64,000 bases of DNA from Oleispirillum naphthae (GTDB lineage Bacteria; Pseudomonadota; Alphaproteobacteria; Rhodospirillales; Rhodospirillaceae). A program made the position numbers and the translations under genes. This document shows, in pieces, positions 23,342-31,630 of this stretch. The stretch spans positions 1 to 64,000 of the forward strand of contig JAQAZG010000002.1 of the NCBI GenBank assembly GCA_027864655.1. The letters are read 5' to 3'. The notes beneath the pieces were generated by a model. The model was not told the origin of the DNA and did not search any database. It saw only the letters and a list, made by a program, of their open reading frames with translations. The first letter of the stretch is position 1. The number at the start of each line of letters is the position of its first letter.

Positions 23342-24480
23342 GGTGCGGCGCCGTTCGTGTAAATCCGGTGGAGACGCGGGCCAAGCCGGGTCAGCAACTC
23401 ATATGAGATGGTGCCCCCCGCCTTCGCCAGACCGTCGATGCTGGCATATTTACCGATAACGTCGATGGTGTCACCCGGCACGATGCTTCCGGCGGGCGCT
23501 GCGCCGATGTCGTAGGTGGCGAGGTCCATGGAAATCCGGCCCACCAGGCGGGCTTTCGCGCCCTTGGCGTCGGCGAACACCGGGGTTTCCGCCGCGCCGG
23601 TGCCGATGCTGCGCAGGAAGCCGTCGGCATAGCCGATCGCCACGGTGGCGAGCCTGCCCGGCCCCGGCGCCGCATAGGTCGCGCCGTAGCCGACGCGCTG
23701 CGGCGCGTCGATGTCCTGCACGTGGACGACGCGGGCGGACAGGCGGATCACCGGCTTCATCGGGTTTTCCGCCGCCTCGGTGGGGTTGCCGCCGTAGAGC
23801 GCGATGCCCGGCCGCACCAGGCCGAAGTGCGCGGCGGGGCCGAGGAAGATGCCCGAGGAGGCGGAAAGCGCCGCCTTCACCCCCGGCAGGCTGCGCACGA
23901 AGCCGGAAAAGCGTTCGATCTGCTGCGCGTTCTGCGGATGCGCGGGGGTGTCGGCGCAGGCGAAGTGGCTCATCAGCAGGGCGGGGGCGATCGCGGCGAT
24001 GGCGGTTTTGTCGGCGGTCAGCGCGTCGAACTCGGCGCGCGACAGGCCGAGGCGGGTCATCCCGGTATCCACCTGGATCGCCGCGGGCTGCGCCGCGCCG
24101 CAGGCTTTGGCGAAGGCGGCCCAGTTTTTCACCTGCACGATGTCGTTGAGCACCGGGATCAGGCCGAAGGCGGCGAACTCCGCCTCGGTGCCCGGGTTGG
24201 GCCCGTGCAGCACGAAGATGCGCGCCTCGGGCAGGGCGTCGCGCAGGGCGGCCCCTTCCTCCAGGTGCGCGACGAAGAAGGTCTTGCACCCCGCGGCGGC
24301 CAGCGCGCGGGCCACCGGCGCGGCCCCCAGGCCGTAGGCGTCGGCCTTGACCACGGCGGAAACCTCCGCCCCCGGCGCGCGGGCGACGAGGGAACGCCAA
24401 TTGGCGGCGACGGCGGCGAGATCGATGGTGAGAACGGCCCCGGCGCGCGCCAGGGCCGCCGGAACGGGGGCGGAAACCAC
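23338..24480 (-). CDS. alr: Alanine racemase
   Basis: 380 aa from a GTG at 24480 with GGAGGA nine bases upstream; that ribosome-binding site spans the dnaB stop. An ATG at 24522 inside dnaB is less likely. The enzyme makes D-alanine for peptidoglycan with PLP. The PLP-binding Lys is in VVKADAYGLG (Lys45), and the opposing catalytic Tyr is in RVGYGATY. The C-terminal beta domain has RISMDLATYDIG and GTISYELLTRLGPRLHRIY. The gene is tightly linked to dnaB upstream and mlaE downstream. Confidence 0.94.
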   Translation of the reverse strand: MVSAPVPAALARAGAVLTIDLAAVAANWRSLVARAPGAEVSAVVKADAYGLGAAPVARALAAAGCKTFFVAHLEEGAALRDALPEARIFVLHGPNPGTEAEFAAFGLIPVLNDIVQVKNWAAFAKACGAAQPAAIQVDTGMTRLGLSRAEFDALTADKTAIAAIAPALLMSHFACADTPAHPQNAQQIERFSGFVRSLPGVKAALSASSGIFLGPAAHFGLVRPGIALYGGNPTEAAENPMKPVIRLSARVVHVQDIDAPQRVGYGATYAAPGPGRLATVAIGYADGFLRSIGTGAAETPVFADAKGAKARLVGRISMDLATYDIGAAPAGSIVPGDTIDVIGKYASIDGLAKAGGTISYELLTRLGPRLHRIYTNGAAP

Positions 24481-24485
24481 GGGAG

Positions 24486-25988
24486 TTATCCTCCGTAGGG
24501 AAGGTGGTCGTCGTCGGTCCAATTGCCGAAGGTTGTGTACTCCCCATTGAAGTGCAGCACAACCGTATCGGTGGGGCCGTGGCGTTGCTTGGCGACGATG
24601 GCCTCGGCCCTGAACTCGGTCGCCTTAAGCCCGTCCTCCCACTCTTCGAGGGCGCGGGCGTGCCTGCCCTCGTCCTCGCCGTCCTTCTTCTGCGGGCGCT
24701 TGGCCTTTTTGTAATAGTGCTCGCGGTAGACGAAGATCACCATGTCCGCGTCCTGCTCGATGGAGCCGGATTCGCGCAGGTCCGAAAGCTGCGGATGCTT
24801 GTCGTCGCGGCTTTCCACCGCGCGCGAAAGCTGCGAGAGCACCAGCACCGGCACGTTCAGTTCCTTCGCCAGGATCTTCAGGCCGCGGGTCATCTCCGAA
24901 AGCTCCTGCACGCGGTTGCTCTCCCGCCGCGACGAGACGCCGGGGGAGAGCAGTTGCAGGTAGTCGATGACGACGAGGCCGAGGTTCGCCTGGCGTTGCA
25001 GACGCCGCGCGCGGGTGCGGATCGCCCCCACCGTCAGGCCCGGCGTGTCGTCGATGAACAACGGCACCTTCTCCAGCGCGCCGACCGCCGCGCCGAGCTT
25101 GTTGAAGTCGTCCTGGGTCATCTTGCCGGTGCGCATCTTGTGGCCGGGAATCTGCGCCTCGTTGGAGAGGATACGCGTCGCCAGCTGCTCGGCGGACATT
25201 TCCAGCGAGAAGAACGCGGTCACCGCGCCCGGACCGTCGGGGTCCTCCGACTTGGCGTAGGCGGCGTTGTAGGCGATCGAGGTGGCGAGCGCGGTCTTGC
25301 CCATGCCGGGGCGTCCGGCGAGGATGATGAGGTCGGAGTTGTGCAGCCCGCCCAACAGGTTGTCCAGGTCGATCAGCCCGGTGGTGACGCCGGACAGGCC
25401 GCTCGCCTTGTGCGCCGCATCCGCCATCTCCAGCGACAGCTTCAGCGCCGTCTTGAACGGGGTGAAGCCGCGCGCCGTCTCGCCGGTGGTGGCGAGCTGA
25501 TAGAGCGATTCCTCGGTCTTGGCGATGCGCTGGTCGGCATTCAGTTCCAGCGTGTCGTCGAAGGACTCGTTGACCACGTCCTCGCCCAGCCCGATCAACT
25601 GGCGGCGGATGTAAAGCTCGTAGATCAGCCGCCCGTACTGCTCGGCGTTGATGATGCCCACCACCGAGGCGGCCAGCCGGTCCAGATAGCCGCCGCCGCC
25701 GACGCGCTCCAGCTCCGGCGTGCCGCCCATCACCCGGCGCAGGGTGATCGGGTCGGCGGTGTCGCCGTGCCCGTACATCGACAGGCACAGCTCGTAAATC
25801 CGCCGGTGCGTGCCGTCGGAGAAATGCTCCGGCTTCAACAGGTCGATCACCTTGTCGATCGCCATGTTGTTGTTGAGAATCGCCCCCAAAAGCGCCTGCT
25901 CCGCCTCGACATCGTAAGGCGGCTGCCGCACCGCGCGGGCCGTGGCATGCGCAACTTCGGAGAATATCGGATCGCTGATCTGGCTCAT
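24486..25988 (-). CDS. dnaB: Replicative DNA helicase DnaB
   Basis: 500 aa from the ATG at 25988. The N-terminal DnaB domain begins PPYDVEAEQALLGAIL. The RecA-like domain has Walker A GRPGMGKTALA, EMSAEQLATRILS, Walker B LVVIDYLQLLSP and SQLSRAVE. The hexamer unwinds DNA at the replication fork on the lagging-strand template. The C-terminal part shows a Lys- and Glu-rich insertion (about 430-455: KKAKRPQKKDGEDEGRHA) before the last strand, a common variable loop. No intein is present. The stop lies 5 bp from the alr start. Confidence 0.96.
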   Translation of the reverse strand: MSQISDPIFSEVAHATARAVRQPPYDVEAEQALLGAILNNNMAIDKVIDLLKPEHFSDGTHRRIYELCLSMYGHGDTADPITLRRVMGGTPELERVGGGGYLDRLAASVVGIINAEQYGRLIYELYIRRQLIGLGEDVVNESFDDTLELNADQRIAKTEESLYQLATTGETARGFTPFKTALKLSLEMADAAHKASGLSGVTTGLIDLDNLLGGLHNSDLIILAGRPGMGKTALATSIAYNAAYAKSEDPDGPGAVTAFFSLEMSAEQLATRILSNEAQIPGHKMRTGKMTQDDFNKLGAAVGALEKVPLFIDDTPGLTVGAIRTRARRLQRQANLGLVVIDYLQLLSPGVSSRRESNRVQELSEMTRGLKILAKELNVPVLVLSQLSRAVESRDDKHPQLSDLRESGSIEQDADMVIFVYREHYYKKAKRPQKKDGEDEGRHARALEEWEDGLKATEFRAEAIVAKQRHGPTDTVVLHFNGEYTTFGNWTDDDHLPYGG

Positions 25989-26060
25989 CCGCACACCCTA
26001 GCACGCGGCTTCGGAGGGGCGGGGGGCGAAGGCATCCACACCCCTGTGGATAGCGGGAAT

Positions 26061-26230
26061 AACACCAGGCCGGGCGGCCCCTTGACCCCAGATGTTTCTT
26101 CTTTTGCGCGAAGCGCCATAGAACCATCGCGCGGCGTGACGGTCGATGGCCGCTGCGCGGCAAGAGCCAGGCATGGGGTCCGGGGACCGAGTCCCCGGCA
26201 GGGTCCAGGGGCGGCGCCCCTGGCCTGGTT
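26061..26230. repeat. Paired hairpin repeat, locus 6
   Basis: The left unit (about 26061-26119) has lost most of its central hairpin but keeps CCCCTTGACCCCAGATG, CTTTTGCGCGAAGCGCC and ATAG. The right unit (about 26146-26230) has GGCATGGGG, 8-bp arms CCGGGGAC and GTCCCCGG (26180-26198), a second hairpin CCAGGGGC/GCCCCTGG (26205-26223) and CTGGTTTTTCCC. Its two-hairpin form matches the left units at 32626 and 37399. Confidence 0.75.
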
Positions 26231-26248
26231 TTTCCCGCACATGGAAAA

Positions 26249-26274
26249 GCCGCCGCCCGGTTTCGGGCGGCGGC
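26249..26274 (-). terminator. Terminator of the rpsF-rpsR-rplI operon
   Basis: Eleven-bp arms GCCGCCGCCCG and CGGGCGGCGGC with a GTTT loop. On the minus strand the stem is followed by TTTTCC. It lies 26 bp beyond the rplI stop. Confidence 0.85.
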
Positions 26275-26299
26275 GGGATTTTTGCGCGGAGGCGGAGGG

Positions 26300-26872
26300 T
26301 TACTCGGCCTTCGGCTCTTCGGCCTCTTCGGCGGGAGCTTCAACGGCCGGGGTTTCCTCGGCGGCGGCTTCCTCCTCGGCGGCGGCTTCCACGGGGGCGG
26401 CCGCGGCGGCGGCGCGTTCGGCTTCCTCGGCGGAGCGGGCGACGATCACGGCGACGTCCACCTTCACCTCGGGGTGGAGGGAGAACGGCACGGCGTAGGT
26501 GCCGATCACCTTGATCGGCTGGTGGAGCATCGCCTGCGACTTCTCGACGGAGAAGCCCGCTTCCTTGATCGCGTCGCGGATGTCGCGGGCGGTGACCGAG
26601 CCGTAGAGCTGGCCGCTTTCCGCCGCCTGGCGGACGATGATCAGGCGCAGGCCGTTCATCTTGGCGGCGACCGCTGCGGCTTCCTCGCGGCGCTTGAGGT
26701 TGTTCGCCTCGATCTGGACGCGCTGGGTCGCGAAGTAGGCGAGGTTTTCCTTGGTGGCGCGCATGGCCTTGTTCTGCGGCAGCAGGAAGTTGCGCGCGTA
26801 GCCCGGCTTGACCTTGACGACGTCGCCGATCTGGCCGAGGCGTTCGATGCGTTCCAACAGAATGACTTCCAT
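26300..26872 (-). CDS. rplI: 50S ribosomal protein L9
   Basis: 190 aa. The N-terminal rRNA-binding domain begins MEVILLERIERLGQIGDVV and includes VKPGYARNFLLPQNKA. The central helix and C-terminal domain follow, with the conserved GQLYGSVTARDI. The last 45 or so residues are an Ala- and Glu-rich tail that most L9 proteins (about 150 aa) lack; such acidic tails do occur in alphaproteobacteria. It is the last gene of the rpsF-rpsR-rplI operon, 127 bp after rpsR. Confidence 0.96.
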   Translation of the reverse strand: MEVILLERIERLGQIGDVVKVKPGYARNFLLPQNKAMRATKENLAYFATQRVQIEANNLKRREEAAAVAAKMNGLRLIIVRQAAESGQLYGSVTARDIRDAIKEAGFSVEKSQAMLHQPIKVIGTYAVPFSLHPEVKVDVAVIVARSAEEAERAAAAAAPVEAAAEEEAAAEETPAVEAPAEEAEEPKAE

Positions 26873-26999
26873 GGTCTTGATCCTTAAGGTTCTGTTCGTC
26901 CGGCCCCGGGCGGGGGTCCGCCGCGGTCCGTTAGGAATGCGAAGAGCGGACCGCGCGCGAGGGCGCGGTCCGCGGGGTGGGTGTGGTCCCGTGCGGGAC

Positions 27000-27236
27000 T
27001 TACTTCATCACGTAGGGCAGAAGCGACAGGTAGCGCGCGCGCTTGATGGCGCGGGCGAGTTCCCGCTGCTTCTTCGCCGAGACCGCGGTGATGCGGCTGG
27101 GCACGATCTTGCCGCGTTCGGAGATGAAGCGGCCGAGCAGCTTCACGTCCTTGTAGTCGATCTTCGGCGCGTTGGCGCCGGAGAACGGGCAGGTCTTGCG
27201 GCGGCGGAAGAACGGACGGCGCGGAGCGGTCATCAT
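27000..27236 (-). CDS. rpsR: 30S ribosomal protein S18
   Basis: 78 aa. It begins with two adjacent ATG codons (27236 and 27233), the first overlapping the rpsF stop. Motifs are [12 protein letters not shown] (with the conserved Cys), [19 protein letters not shown] and [23 protein letters not shown]18 binds S6 on the platform of the 30S subunit, and the tight overlap with rpsF fits equal synthesis of the two partners. Confidence 0.96.
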   Translation of the reverse strand: MMTAPRRPFFRRRKTCPFSGANAPKIDYKDVKLLGRFISERGKIVPSRITAVSAKKQRELARAIKRARYLSLLPYVMK

Positions 27237-27733
27237 GCGTCTCCTTCGGCTTGCTGCGGAGCGGGGGCGCGGTCGCGCTCGAAGCGGCGGCCGCCACGGT
27301 CGCCACGGTCGCCGCGGTCGCCGCGGTCGCCGCGGTCACCACGGTCGCCGCGGTCACCACGATCGCCGCGCGGGCCGCGGTCGCCGCGGTCGCCACGGTC
27401 GCCGCGCTCGTTGCGCGGCTGCATCATCGCCGAGAGCCCTTCTTCCAGGGCTTCGACGCGCACCGTCATGTAGCGCAGGATGTCTTCGTTGATCCGCATC
27501 TGGCGCTCGTACTCGGCCACCGCGGCCGCCGGAGCGGAGATGTTGAAGAGGACGTAGTGCCCCTTGCGGTTCTTGTTGATGCGGTAGGAGAGGTTGCGCA
27601 GACCCCACATTTCCCGCTTCTTGACCTCGCCGCCGCCGGCGGAGAGGATTTCGGCCAGACGGTCGGCCAGGGCTTCCACCTGGGTGGCGCTGATGTCCTG
27701 GCGCGCGATGACCACGCTTTCGTACAACGACAT
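27233..27733 (-). CDS. rpsF: 30S ribosomal protein S6 with a Gly-Asp-Arg repeat tail
   Basis: 166 aa. The ferredoxin-like core (residues 1-100) is standard: [41 protein letters not shown] and [13 protein letters not shown]. The tail from about residue 109 has eleven Gly-Asp-Arg triplets, interrupted once by Pro-Arg, then GGRRFERD. S6 tails vary widely (E. coli adds glutamates), but a tail of this regularity is unusual. It is the first gene of the S6-S18-L9 operon and probably controls it by binding its own leader with S18. Confidence 0.96.
   Translation of the reverse strand: MSLYESVVIARQDISATQVEALADRLAEILSAGGGEVKKREMWGLRNLSYRINKNRKGHYVLFNISAPAAAVAEYERQMRINEDILRYMTVRVEALEEGLSAMMQPRNERGDRGDRGDRGPRGDRGDRGDRGDRGDRGDRGDRGDRGGRRFERDRAPAPQQAEGDA
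27293..27410. repeat. 9-bp tandem repeat inside rpsF
   Basis: About 13 near-copies of a 9-bp unit (on the plus strand mostly CGGTCGCCG or CGGTCGCCA) encode the Gly-Asp-Arg tail of S6. The array is in frame, so gain or loss of copies lengthens or shortens the tail without a frameshift. Confidence 0.9.
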
Positions 27734-27772
27734 TATAGACTCCCTATGGCTTCTCTCTTCCCGGATATCGCC

Positions 27773-27824
27773 TGAAACATTGTTTCACCGGCGTTTCTCT
27801 AGGCATAGCCGATCCCATGATCGG
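27773..27824 (-). promoter_or_regulatory. Possible S6/S18-type leader of rpsF
   Basis: The rpsF untranslated leader can fold two hairpins: TGAAAC/GTTTCA (27773-27787) and CCGATC/GATCGG (27809-27824). An rpsF leader bound by the S6:S18 complex is known in many bacteria. Whether this one carries the exact S6:S18-binding motif is not established; the call rests on position and structure only. Confidence 0.35.
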
Positions 27825-27845
27825 CAAGGAGTTGTGAGGTGGCGG

Positions 27846-27873
27846 ACTATACACATCTTTTGCGGCGATGCAA
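27846..27873 (-). promoter_or_regulatory. Sigma-70-type promoter of rpsF-rpsR-rplI
   Basis: On the minus strand TTGCAT (27873-27868) and TATAGT (27851-27846) are 16 bp apart, giving a leader of about 105 bases before rpsF. The -10 matches 5 of 6 consensus bases and the -35 matches 3 of 6. Confidence 0.5.
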
Positions 27874-27880
27874 GGGGCGC

Positions 27881-27909
27881 TTGACATTGGGGGGGGTTGT
27901 GCTTCTTTT
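27881..27909 (+). promoter_or_regulatory. Candidate promoter of the fabD operon
   Basis: A perfect TTGACA -35 (27881-27886) is followed 17 bp later by TCTTTT, a poor -10. The spacer contains a run of eight G. The position, about 50 bp before fabD, is right, but the -10 makes this uncertain. Confidence 0.4.
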
Positions 27910-27956
27910 GACGGCGAGGGAGCCGGTTTTCCGGCCATGGATAGAGGAGTAAGCGC

Positions 27957-28901
27957 ATGCGCGCAGTGGTTTTCCCGGGGCAGGGTTCTCAGGCCGTCGG
28001 TATGGGCAGGGAACTCGCGGCGACGTTTTCGGTCGCCCGCGAGGTGTTCGCCGAGGTCGAGGACGCACTCGAGCAGAAACTGACGCAGATCATGTTCGAG
28101 GGTCCCGAACAGGACCTGATGATGACCGAGAACACGCAGCCCGCCCTGATGGCGGTGAGCGTGGCGATCATCCGGGTTCTCGACAAGGAATACGGGGTGC
28201 GGCTTCCGGATGCCGCCTCCTATGTGGCGGGTCATTCCCTGGGTGAATATTCGGCGCTGTGCGCTGCGGGCGCCCTGCAGCTCGGCGATACCGCGCGTCT
28301 GTTGAGGACCCGCGGCCGCGCGATGCAGAAGGCGGTGCCCTTCGGCATGGGCGCGATGGCGGCGATCCTCGGCCTCGATGCCGAGCAGGCGCGCACCCTG
28401 TCGCAGGAAGCCTCGGAAGGCGAGATCTGCGAAGCGGCCAACGACAACGCCCCCGGCCAGGTGGTGGTGTCCGGCCACGTCGGCGCGGTGAAGCGCGCCA
28501 TCGAGATCGCCAAGAAGCTCGGCGTCAAGCGTTCGGTGCTGCTGCCGGTGTCCGCGCCCTTCCATTGCGCGCTGATGCGCCCGGCGGCGGAGACGATGCG
28601 CGAGGCGCTTGCGGGCGTCGAGATGCGCGCCCCGTCGGTGCCGGTGGTGGCCAACGTCACGGCGCGCGCCACCGACGACCCGGAGGAGATCCGCAAGCTC
28701 CTGGTGGAGCAGGTGTGCGGCTCGGTGCGCTGGCGCGAGAGCGTGCAGTTCATGAAGAGCCACGGCGTCTCCTCGCTGGTCGAGGTCGGCTCGGGGCGCG
28801 TGCTTTCCGGTCTTGCCCGGCGCATCGACCGCGAGATGGACGGCCTGCCGGTGGGCAGCCTGGACGAAATCGCCGCATTCGCGAAAGTGGTCGCGGCCTG
28901 A
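27957..28901 (+). CDS. fabD: Malonyl-CoA:ACP transacylase
   Basis: 314 aa with GAGGAG before the ATG. FabD loads malonyl groups onto ACP for fatty-acid elongation in the cytoplasm. It begins with VVFPGQGSQAVGMG, has the nucleophile in GHSLGEYSAL (Ser94), the active-site Gln in the first motif and the catalytic His in LLPVSAPFHCALM. It is the first gene of fabD-fabG-acpP-fabF-mltG and is transcribed away from rpsF. A terminator-like hairpin follows. Confidence 0.96.
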   Translation: MRAVVFPGQGSQAVGMGRELAATFSVAREVFAEVEDALEQKLTQIMFEGPEQDLMMTENTQPALMAVSVAIIRVLDKEYGVRLPDAASYVAGHSLGEYSALCAAGALQLGDTARLLRTRGRAMQKAVPFGMGAMAAILGLDAEQARTLSQEASEGEICEAANDNAPGQVVVSGHVGAVKRAIEIAKKLGVKRSVLLPVSAPFHCALMRPAAETMREALAGVEMRAPSVPVVANVTARATDDPEEIRKLLVEQVCGSVRWRESVQFMKSHGVSSLVEVGSGRVLSGLARRIDREMDGLPVGSLDEIAAFAKVVAA

Positions 28902-28910
28902 TCATTACGG

Positions 28911-28950
28911 AACCGCCCGGGTCGCGTATCCCGCGCCGGGCGGTTTCTTT
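28911..28950 (+). terminator. Hairpin with T-rich tail after fabD
   Basis: Nine-bp arms ACCGCCCGG and CCGGGCGGT followed by TTCTTT. The long loop (15 nt) and downstream fabG suggest a partial terminator or attenuator inside the fab cluster. Confidence 0.6.
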
Positions 28951-29024
28951 GTGCGTGCCGTCCGGGCGTTGGGAGGCGCCGGCGGAGTGGTCCCTGAGTC
29001 AAAAATCAAAAAGAGTCCTGACAC

Positions 29025-29774
29025 ATGTTCGACTTAACCGATAAGTGCGCGCTGGTGACCGGCGCGTCCGGCGGCATCGGATCGGCCATCGCCAAGGCCC
29101 TTGCCGCGATGGGCGCGAAGGTGGCGCTCTCCGGCACGCGCCGCGAGGCGCTGGATGCGGTGGCCGCGGAGATCGGGGCGGCGCATCCGGGCCGCGCCTG
29201 CGTGGTGCCCGCCAACCTCTCCGACCCGGCGGCGACCGACCGCCTGGCGGCGGAGGCGGAGGCCGCGCTCGGCAGGATCGACATCCTGGTCAACAACGCC
29301 GGGCTGACCCGCGACGGGCTGGCCATGCGGATGAAGGACGACGACTGGCAGACGGTGATCGACGTCAACCTCACCGCCGCCTTCCGCCTCACCCGCGCGG
29401 TGATGCGCGGCATGATGAAGCGCCGTTTCGGCCGCGTCATCGCCATCTCCTCGGTGGTCGGCGTCACCGGCAACCCGGGCCAGGCCAACTATGCGGCCTC
29501 CAAGGCCGGGCTGATCGGCATGAGCAAGGCCTTGGCGCAGGAGCTCGCCTCCCGCGGCATCACGGTCAACTGCGTCGCGCCGGGGATGATCGAGACCGCG
29601 ATGACCGGGGTGCTGAACGAGGAACAGCGTCAGCGCATGTTCGCATCGATTCCGGCGGGCCGTTTCGGCTCGCCCGAAGACGTCGCCGCCGCGGTGGCGT
29701 TCCTGGCGGCCGAAGAAGCCGCCTACGTCACCGGCCAGACCATTCATGTGAATGGCGGCATGGCGATGATCTAG
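29025..29774 (+). CDS. fabG: 3-oxoacyl-[ACP] reductase
   Basis: 249 aa. An SDR enzyme reducing 3-oxoacyl-ACP with NADPH. Motifs are TGASGGIGSAIA, NNAGLTRDGL (a hallmark of FabG), SSVVGVTGNPGQANYAASK with the Ser-Tyr-Lys catalytic set, and NCVAPGMIETAMT. The N-terminal FDLTDKCALVTG is typical of alphaproteobacterial FabG. Its place between fabD and acpP supports the assignment over other SDRs. Confidence 0.95.
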   Translation: MFDLTDKCALVTGASGGIGSAIAKALAAMGAKVALSGTRREALDAVAAEIGAAHPGRACVVPANLSDPAATDRLAAEAEAALGRIDILVNNAGLTRDGLAMRMKDDDWQTVIDVNLTAAFRLTRAVMRGMMKRRFGRVIAISSVVGVTGNPGQANYAASKAGLIGMSKALAQELASRGITVNCVAPGMIETAMTGVLNEEQRQRMFASIPAGRFGSPEDVAAAVAFLAAEEAAYVTGQTIHVNGGMAMI

Positions 29775-29973
29775 CAGGCCCCGGGCGGGGCGGGACGGGG
29801 TTTTCCCGCTTCTGGCCTTCCCTGGGAAAGTGTGGTAGTGAACGGGCCACTTGGGCGCGGGGCGGCGCGGCGGGAAAAGCCGCGGAGCCCCGCAGAAAAG
29901 AGGGTTTCGCCGGGACACCGGTCCCGTTTCAGTGATAAACCGAAGCAACGAGATAAAGACCGAGGACAAGCCA

Positions 29974-30210
29974 ATGAGTGATGTCGCCGAACGCGTGAAG
30001 AAGATCGTCGTCGAGCACCTGGGTGTCGAGGAAGACAAGGTGACCGAGAACGCCAGCTTCATCGACGACCTGGGCGCCGACAGCCTGGACACCGTCGAAC
30101 TGGTGATGGCGTTCGAAGAAGAATTCGGAATCGAAATCCCGGACGACGCCGCCGAGAAGATTCTCACGGTCAAGGACGCGATTTCCTTCATTACCAAGGC
30201 CGAAGGCTGA
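29974..30210 (+). CDS. acpP: Acyl carrier protein
   Basis: 78 aa, acidic. The phosphopantetheine attachment site is [12 protein letters not shown] (Ser37). The ATG at 29974 gives the canonical [18 protein letters not shown] start. ACP carries growing acyl chains for FabD, FabG and FabF, and also serves the lipid A acyltransferases encoded earlier in the window. The 199-bp gap upstream probably has its own promoter, as is common for acpP. Confidence 0.97.
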   Translation: MSDVAERVKKIVVEHLGVEEDKVTENASFIDDLGADSLDTVELVMAFEEEFGIEIPDDAAEKILTVKDAISFITKAEG

Positions 30211-30224
30211 GCCTGAGGCGCGTG

Positions 30225-30255
30225 GCGGTCATCCCGGGATATCCGGGATGACCGC
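30225..30255 (+). terminator. Long perfect hairpin after acpP
   Basis: Thirteen-bp arms GCGGTCATCCCGG and CCGGGATGACCGC with a 5-nt loop. The following GAACGCTTTGT is only weakly T-rich, so it may be an attenuator or an mRNA-stabilising stem that helps acpP accumulate above fabF. Confidence 0.65.
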
Positions 30256-30360
30256 GAACGCTTTGTCCCTGGCGCGCGCCGAGATGAGCGCGCCACGCCG
30301 AGGGGCCGCGCCTGAAGTATTGGGGACGGGCGTGATCTTCCCTGCAACGACAATGGGTGG

Positions 30361-31623
30361 ATGAACATGAGGCGAGTAGTCATCACCGGCATGGGGCTGT
30401 TGACGCCGCTGGGCCGCGGTGTCGAGCGGAATTGGACGCGTCTGATCGCGGGCGAAAACGGATTCCGCCGGATCGACCGTTTCGAGGTCGAGGATCTGGC
30501 CGTGCAGGTCGCGGCGATGGTGCCGATGGGAACCGGCGAAGGCGAGCTCGACCTGGACAGCGTGGCCCCCGCCAAGGAGCGCCGCCGCATGGACGACTTC
30601 ATCGTCTATGCGCTCGCCGCCGCCGAGGAGGCGGTGGAGGACTCCGGCTGGAAGCCGACGGACGAGGAGCTTTGCGCCCGCACCGGCGTGATGATCGGGT
30701 CCGGCATCGGCGGCCTGCACAGCATCAGCGAATGTTCCATGGTGATGGAGAAGTCCGGCCCGCGCCGCGTGTCGCCGTTCTTCATTCCCTCCAGCCTGAT
30801 CAACCTGGCCTCCGGCCACGTGTCGATCAAATACGGTTTCACCGGGCCGAACCACTCGGCGGTGACCGCCTGCGCCACCGGCGCGCACGCCATCGGCGAC
30901 GCGGCGCGCCTGATCATCTTCGGCGATGCCGACGTGATGGTCGCGGGCGGCGCGGAGGCGGCGGTGTGCCGCCTCGGCATCGCGGGCTTCGCCTCGGCGA
31001 AGGCGCTGTCCTCCTCCTACAACGACCGCCCGAGCGAATCCTCCCGTCCGTGGGATGTGGGCCGCGACGGCTTCGTCATGGGCGAGGGCGCGGGCGTCGT
31101 GGTGCTCGAGGACTACGAGCACGCGAAGAAGCGCGGCGCGAAGATCTACGGCGAGATCAAGGGCTACGGCCTTTCCGGCGACGCCTACCACATCACCGCG
31201 CCGCACCCCGAAGGGCGCGGAGCCAAGCTCGCGATGAGCATGGCGATCAAGAATTCCGGCCTCCCCGCCGAGGCGGTGGACTACATCAACGCGCACGGCA
31301 CCTCCACGCCGCTCGGCGACGAGATCGAATGCGCCGCGGTGAAGTCGGTGTTCGGCGCGCATGCCTACACCCTCTCGATGTCGTCCACCAAGTCGTCGAT
31401 CGGCCATCTCCTGGGCGCCGCCGGCGCGGTGGAGGCGATCTACTCCGTCCTCGCCCTGCGCGACCAGGTGGTGCCGCCGACCTTGAACCTGCACCAGCCG
31501 TCGGAAGGCTGCGATATCGACCTCGTCCCCTTGCAGGCCAAGGAGCGCAAGGTCGATGTGGTGCAGTCCAACTCCTTCGGCTTCGGCGGAACCAACGCCT
31601 CGCTGATCATGACGCGCGTGTAG
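30361..31623 (+). CDS. fabF: Beta-ketoacyl-[ACP] synthase II
   Basis: 420 aa. It condenses malonyl-ACP with acyl-ACP. The start RRVVITGMGLLTPLG is classic KAS I/II. The nucleophile is in VTACATGAHAIG (Cys171); the two catalytic His are in NAHGTSTPLGD and SSIGHLLGAAGAVEA. The C-terminus NSFGFGGTNASL is conserved. Two start codons (30361 and 30367) are possible. It follows acpP and precedes mltG by 7 bp, the usual order in proteobacteria. Confidence 0.96.
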   Translation: MNMRRVVITGMGLLTPLGRGVERNWTRLIAGENGFRRIDRFEVEDLAVQVAAMVPMGTGEGELDLDSVAPAKERRRMDDFIVYALAAAEEAVEDSGWKPTDEELCARTGVMIGSGIGGLHSISECSMVMEKSGPRRVSPFFIPSSLINLASGHVSIKYGFTGPNHSAVTACATGAHAIGDAARLIIFGDADVMVAGGAEAAVCRLGIAGFASAKALSSSYNDRPSESSRPWDVGRDGFVMGEGAGVVVLEDYEHAKKRGAKIYGEIKGYGLSGDAYHITAPHPEGRGAKLAMSMAIKNSGLPAEAVDYINAHGTSTPLGDEIECAAVKSVFGAHAYTLSMSSTKSSIGHLLGAAGAVEAIYSVLALRDQVVPPTLNLHQPSEGCDIDLVPLQAKERKVDVVQSNSFGFGGTNASLIMTRV

Positions 31624-31630
31624 GCGCGTC

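Larger units (their letters stand above)
25989..26299. other. 311-bp gene-free stretch between dnaB and rplI
   Basis: It holds, in order, the short dnaB leader (25989-26060), a paired hairpin repeat (26061-26230) and the rplI terminator (26249-26274). No open frame with coding character is seen. Confidence 0.8.

Noticed and set aside
27293-27410. CRISPR-like tandem array
   Set aside because: The unit is 9 bp with no spacers and lies in frame within rpsF; it encodes the S6 tail.
30225-30255. The perfect hairpin after acpP as a full terminator
   Set aside because: It lacks a good T-tract and fabF follows without a clear new promoter; attenuation or mRNA protection is more likely.
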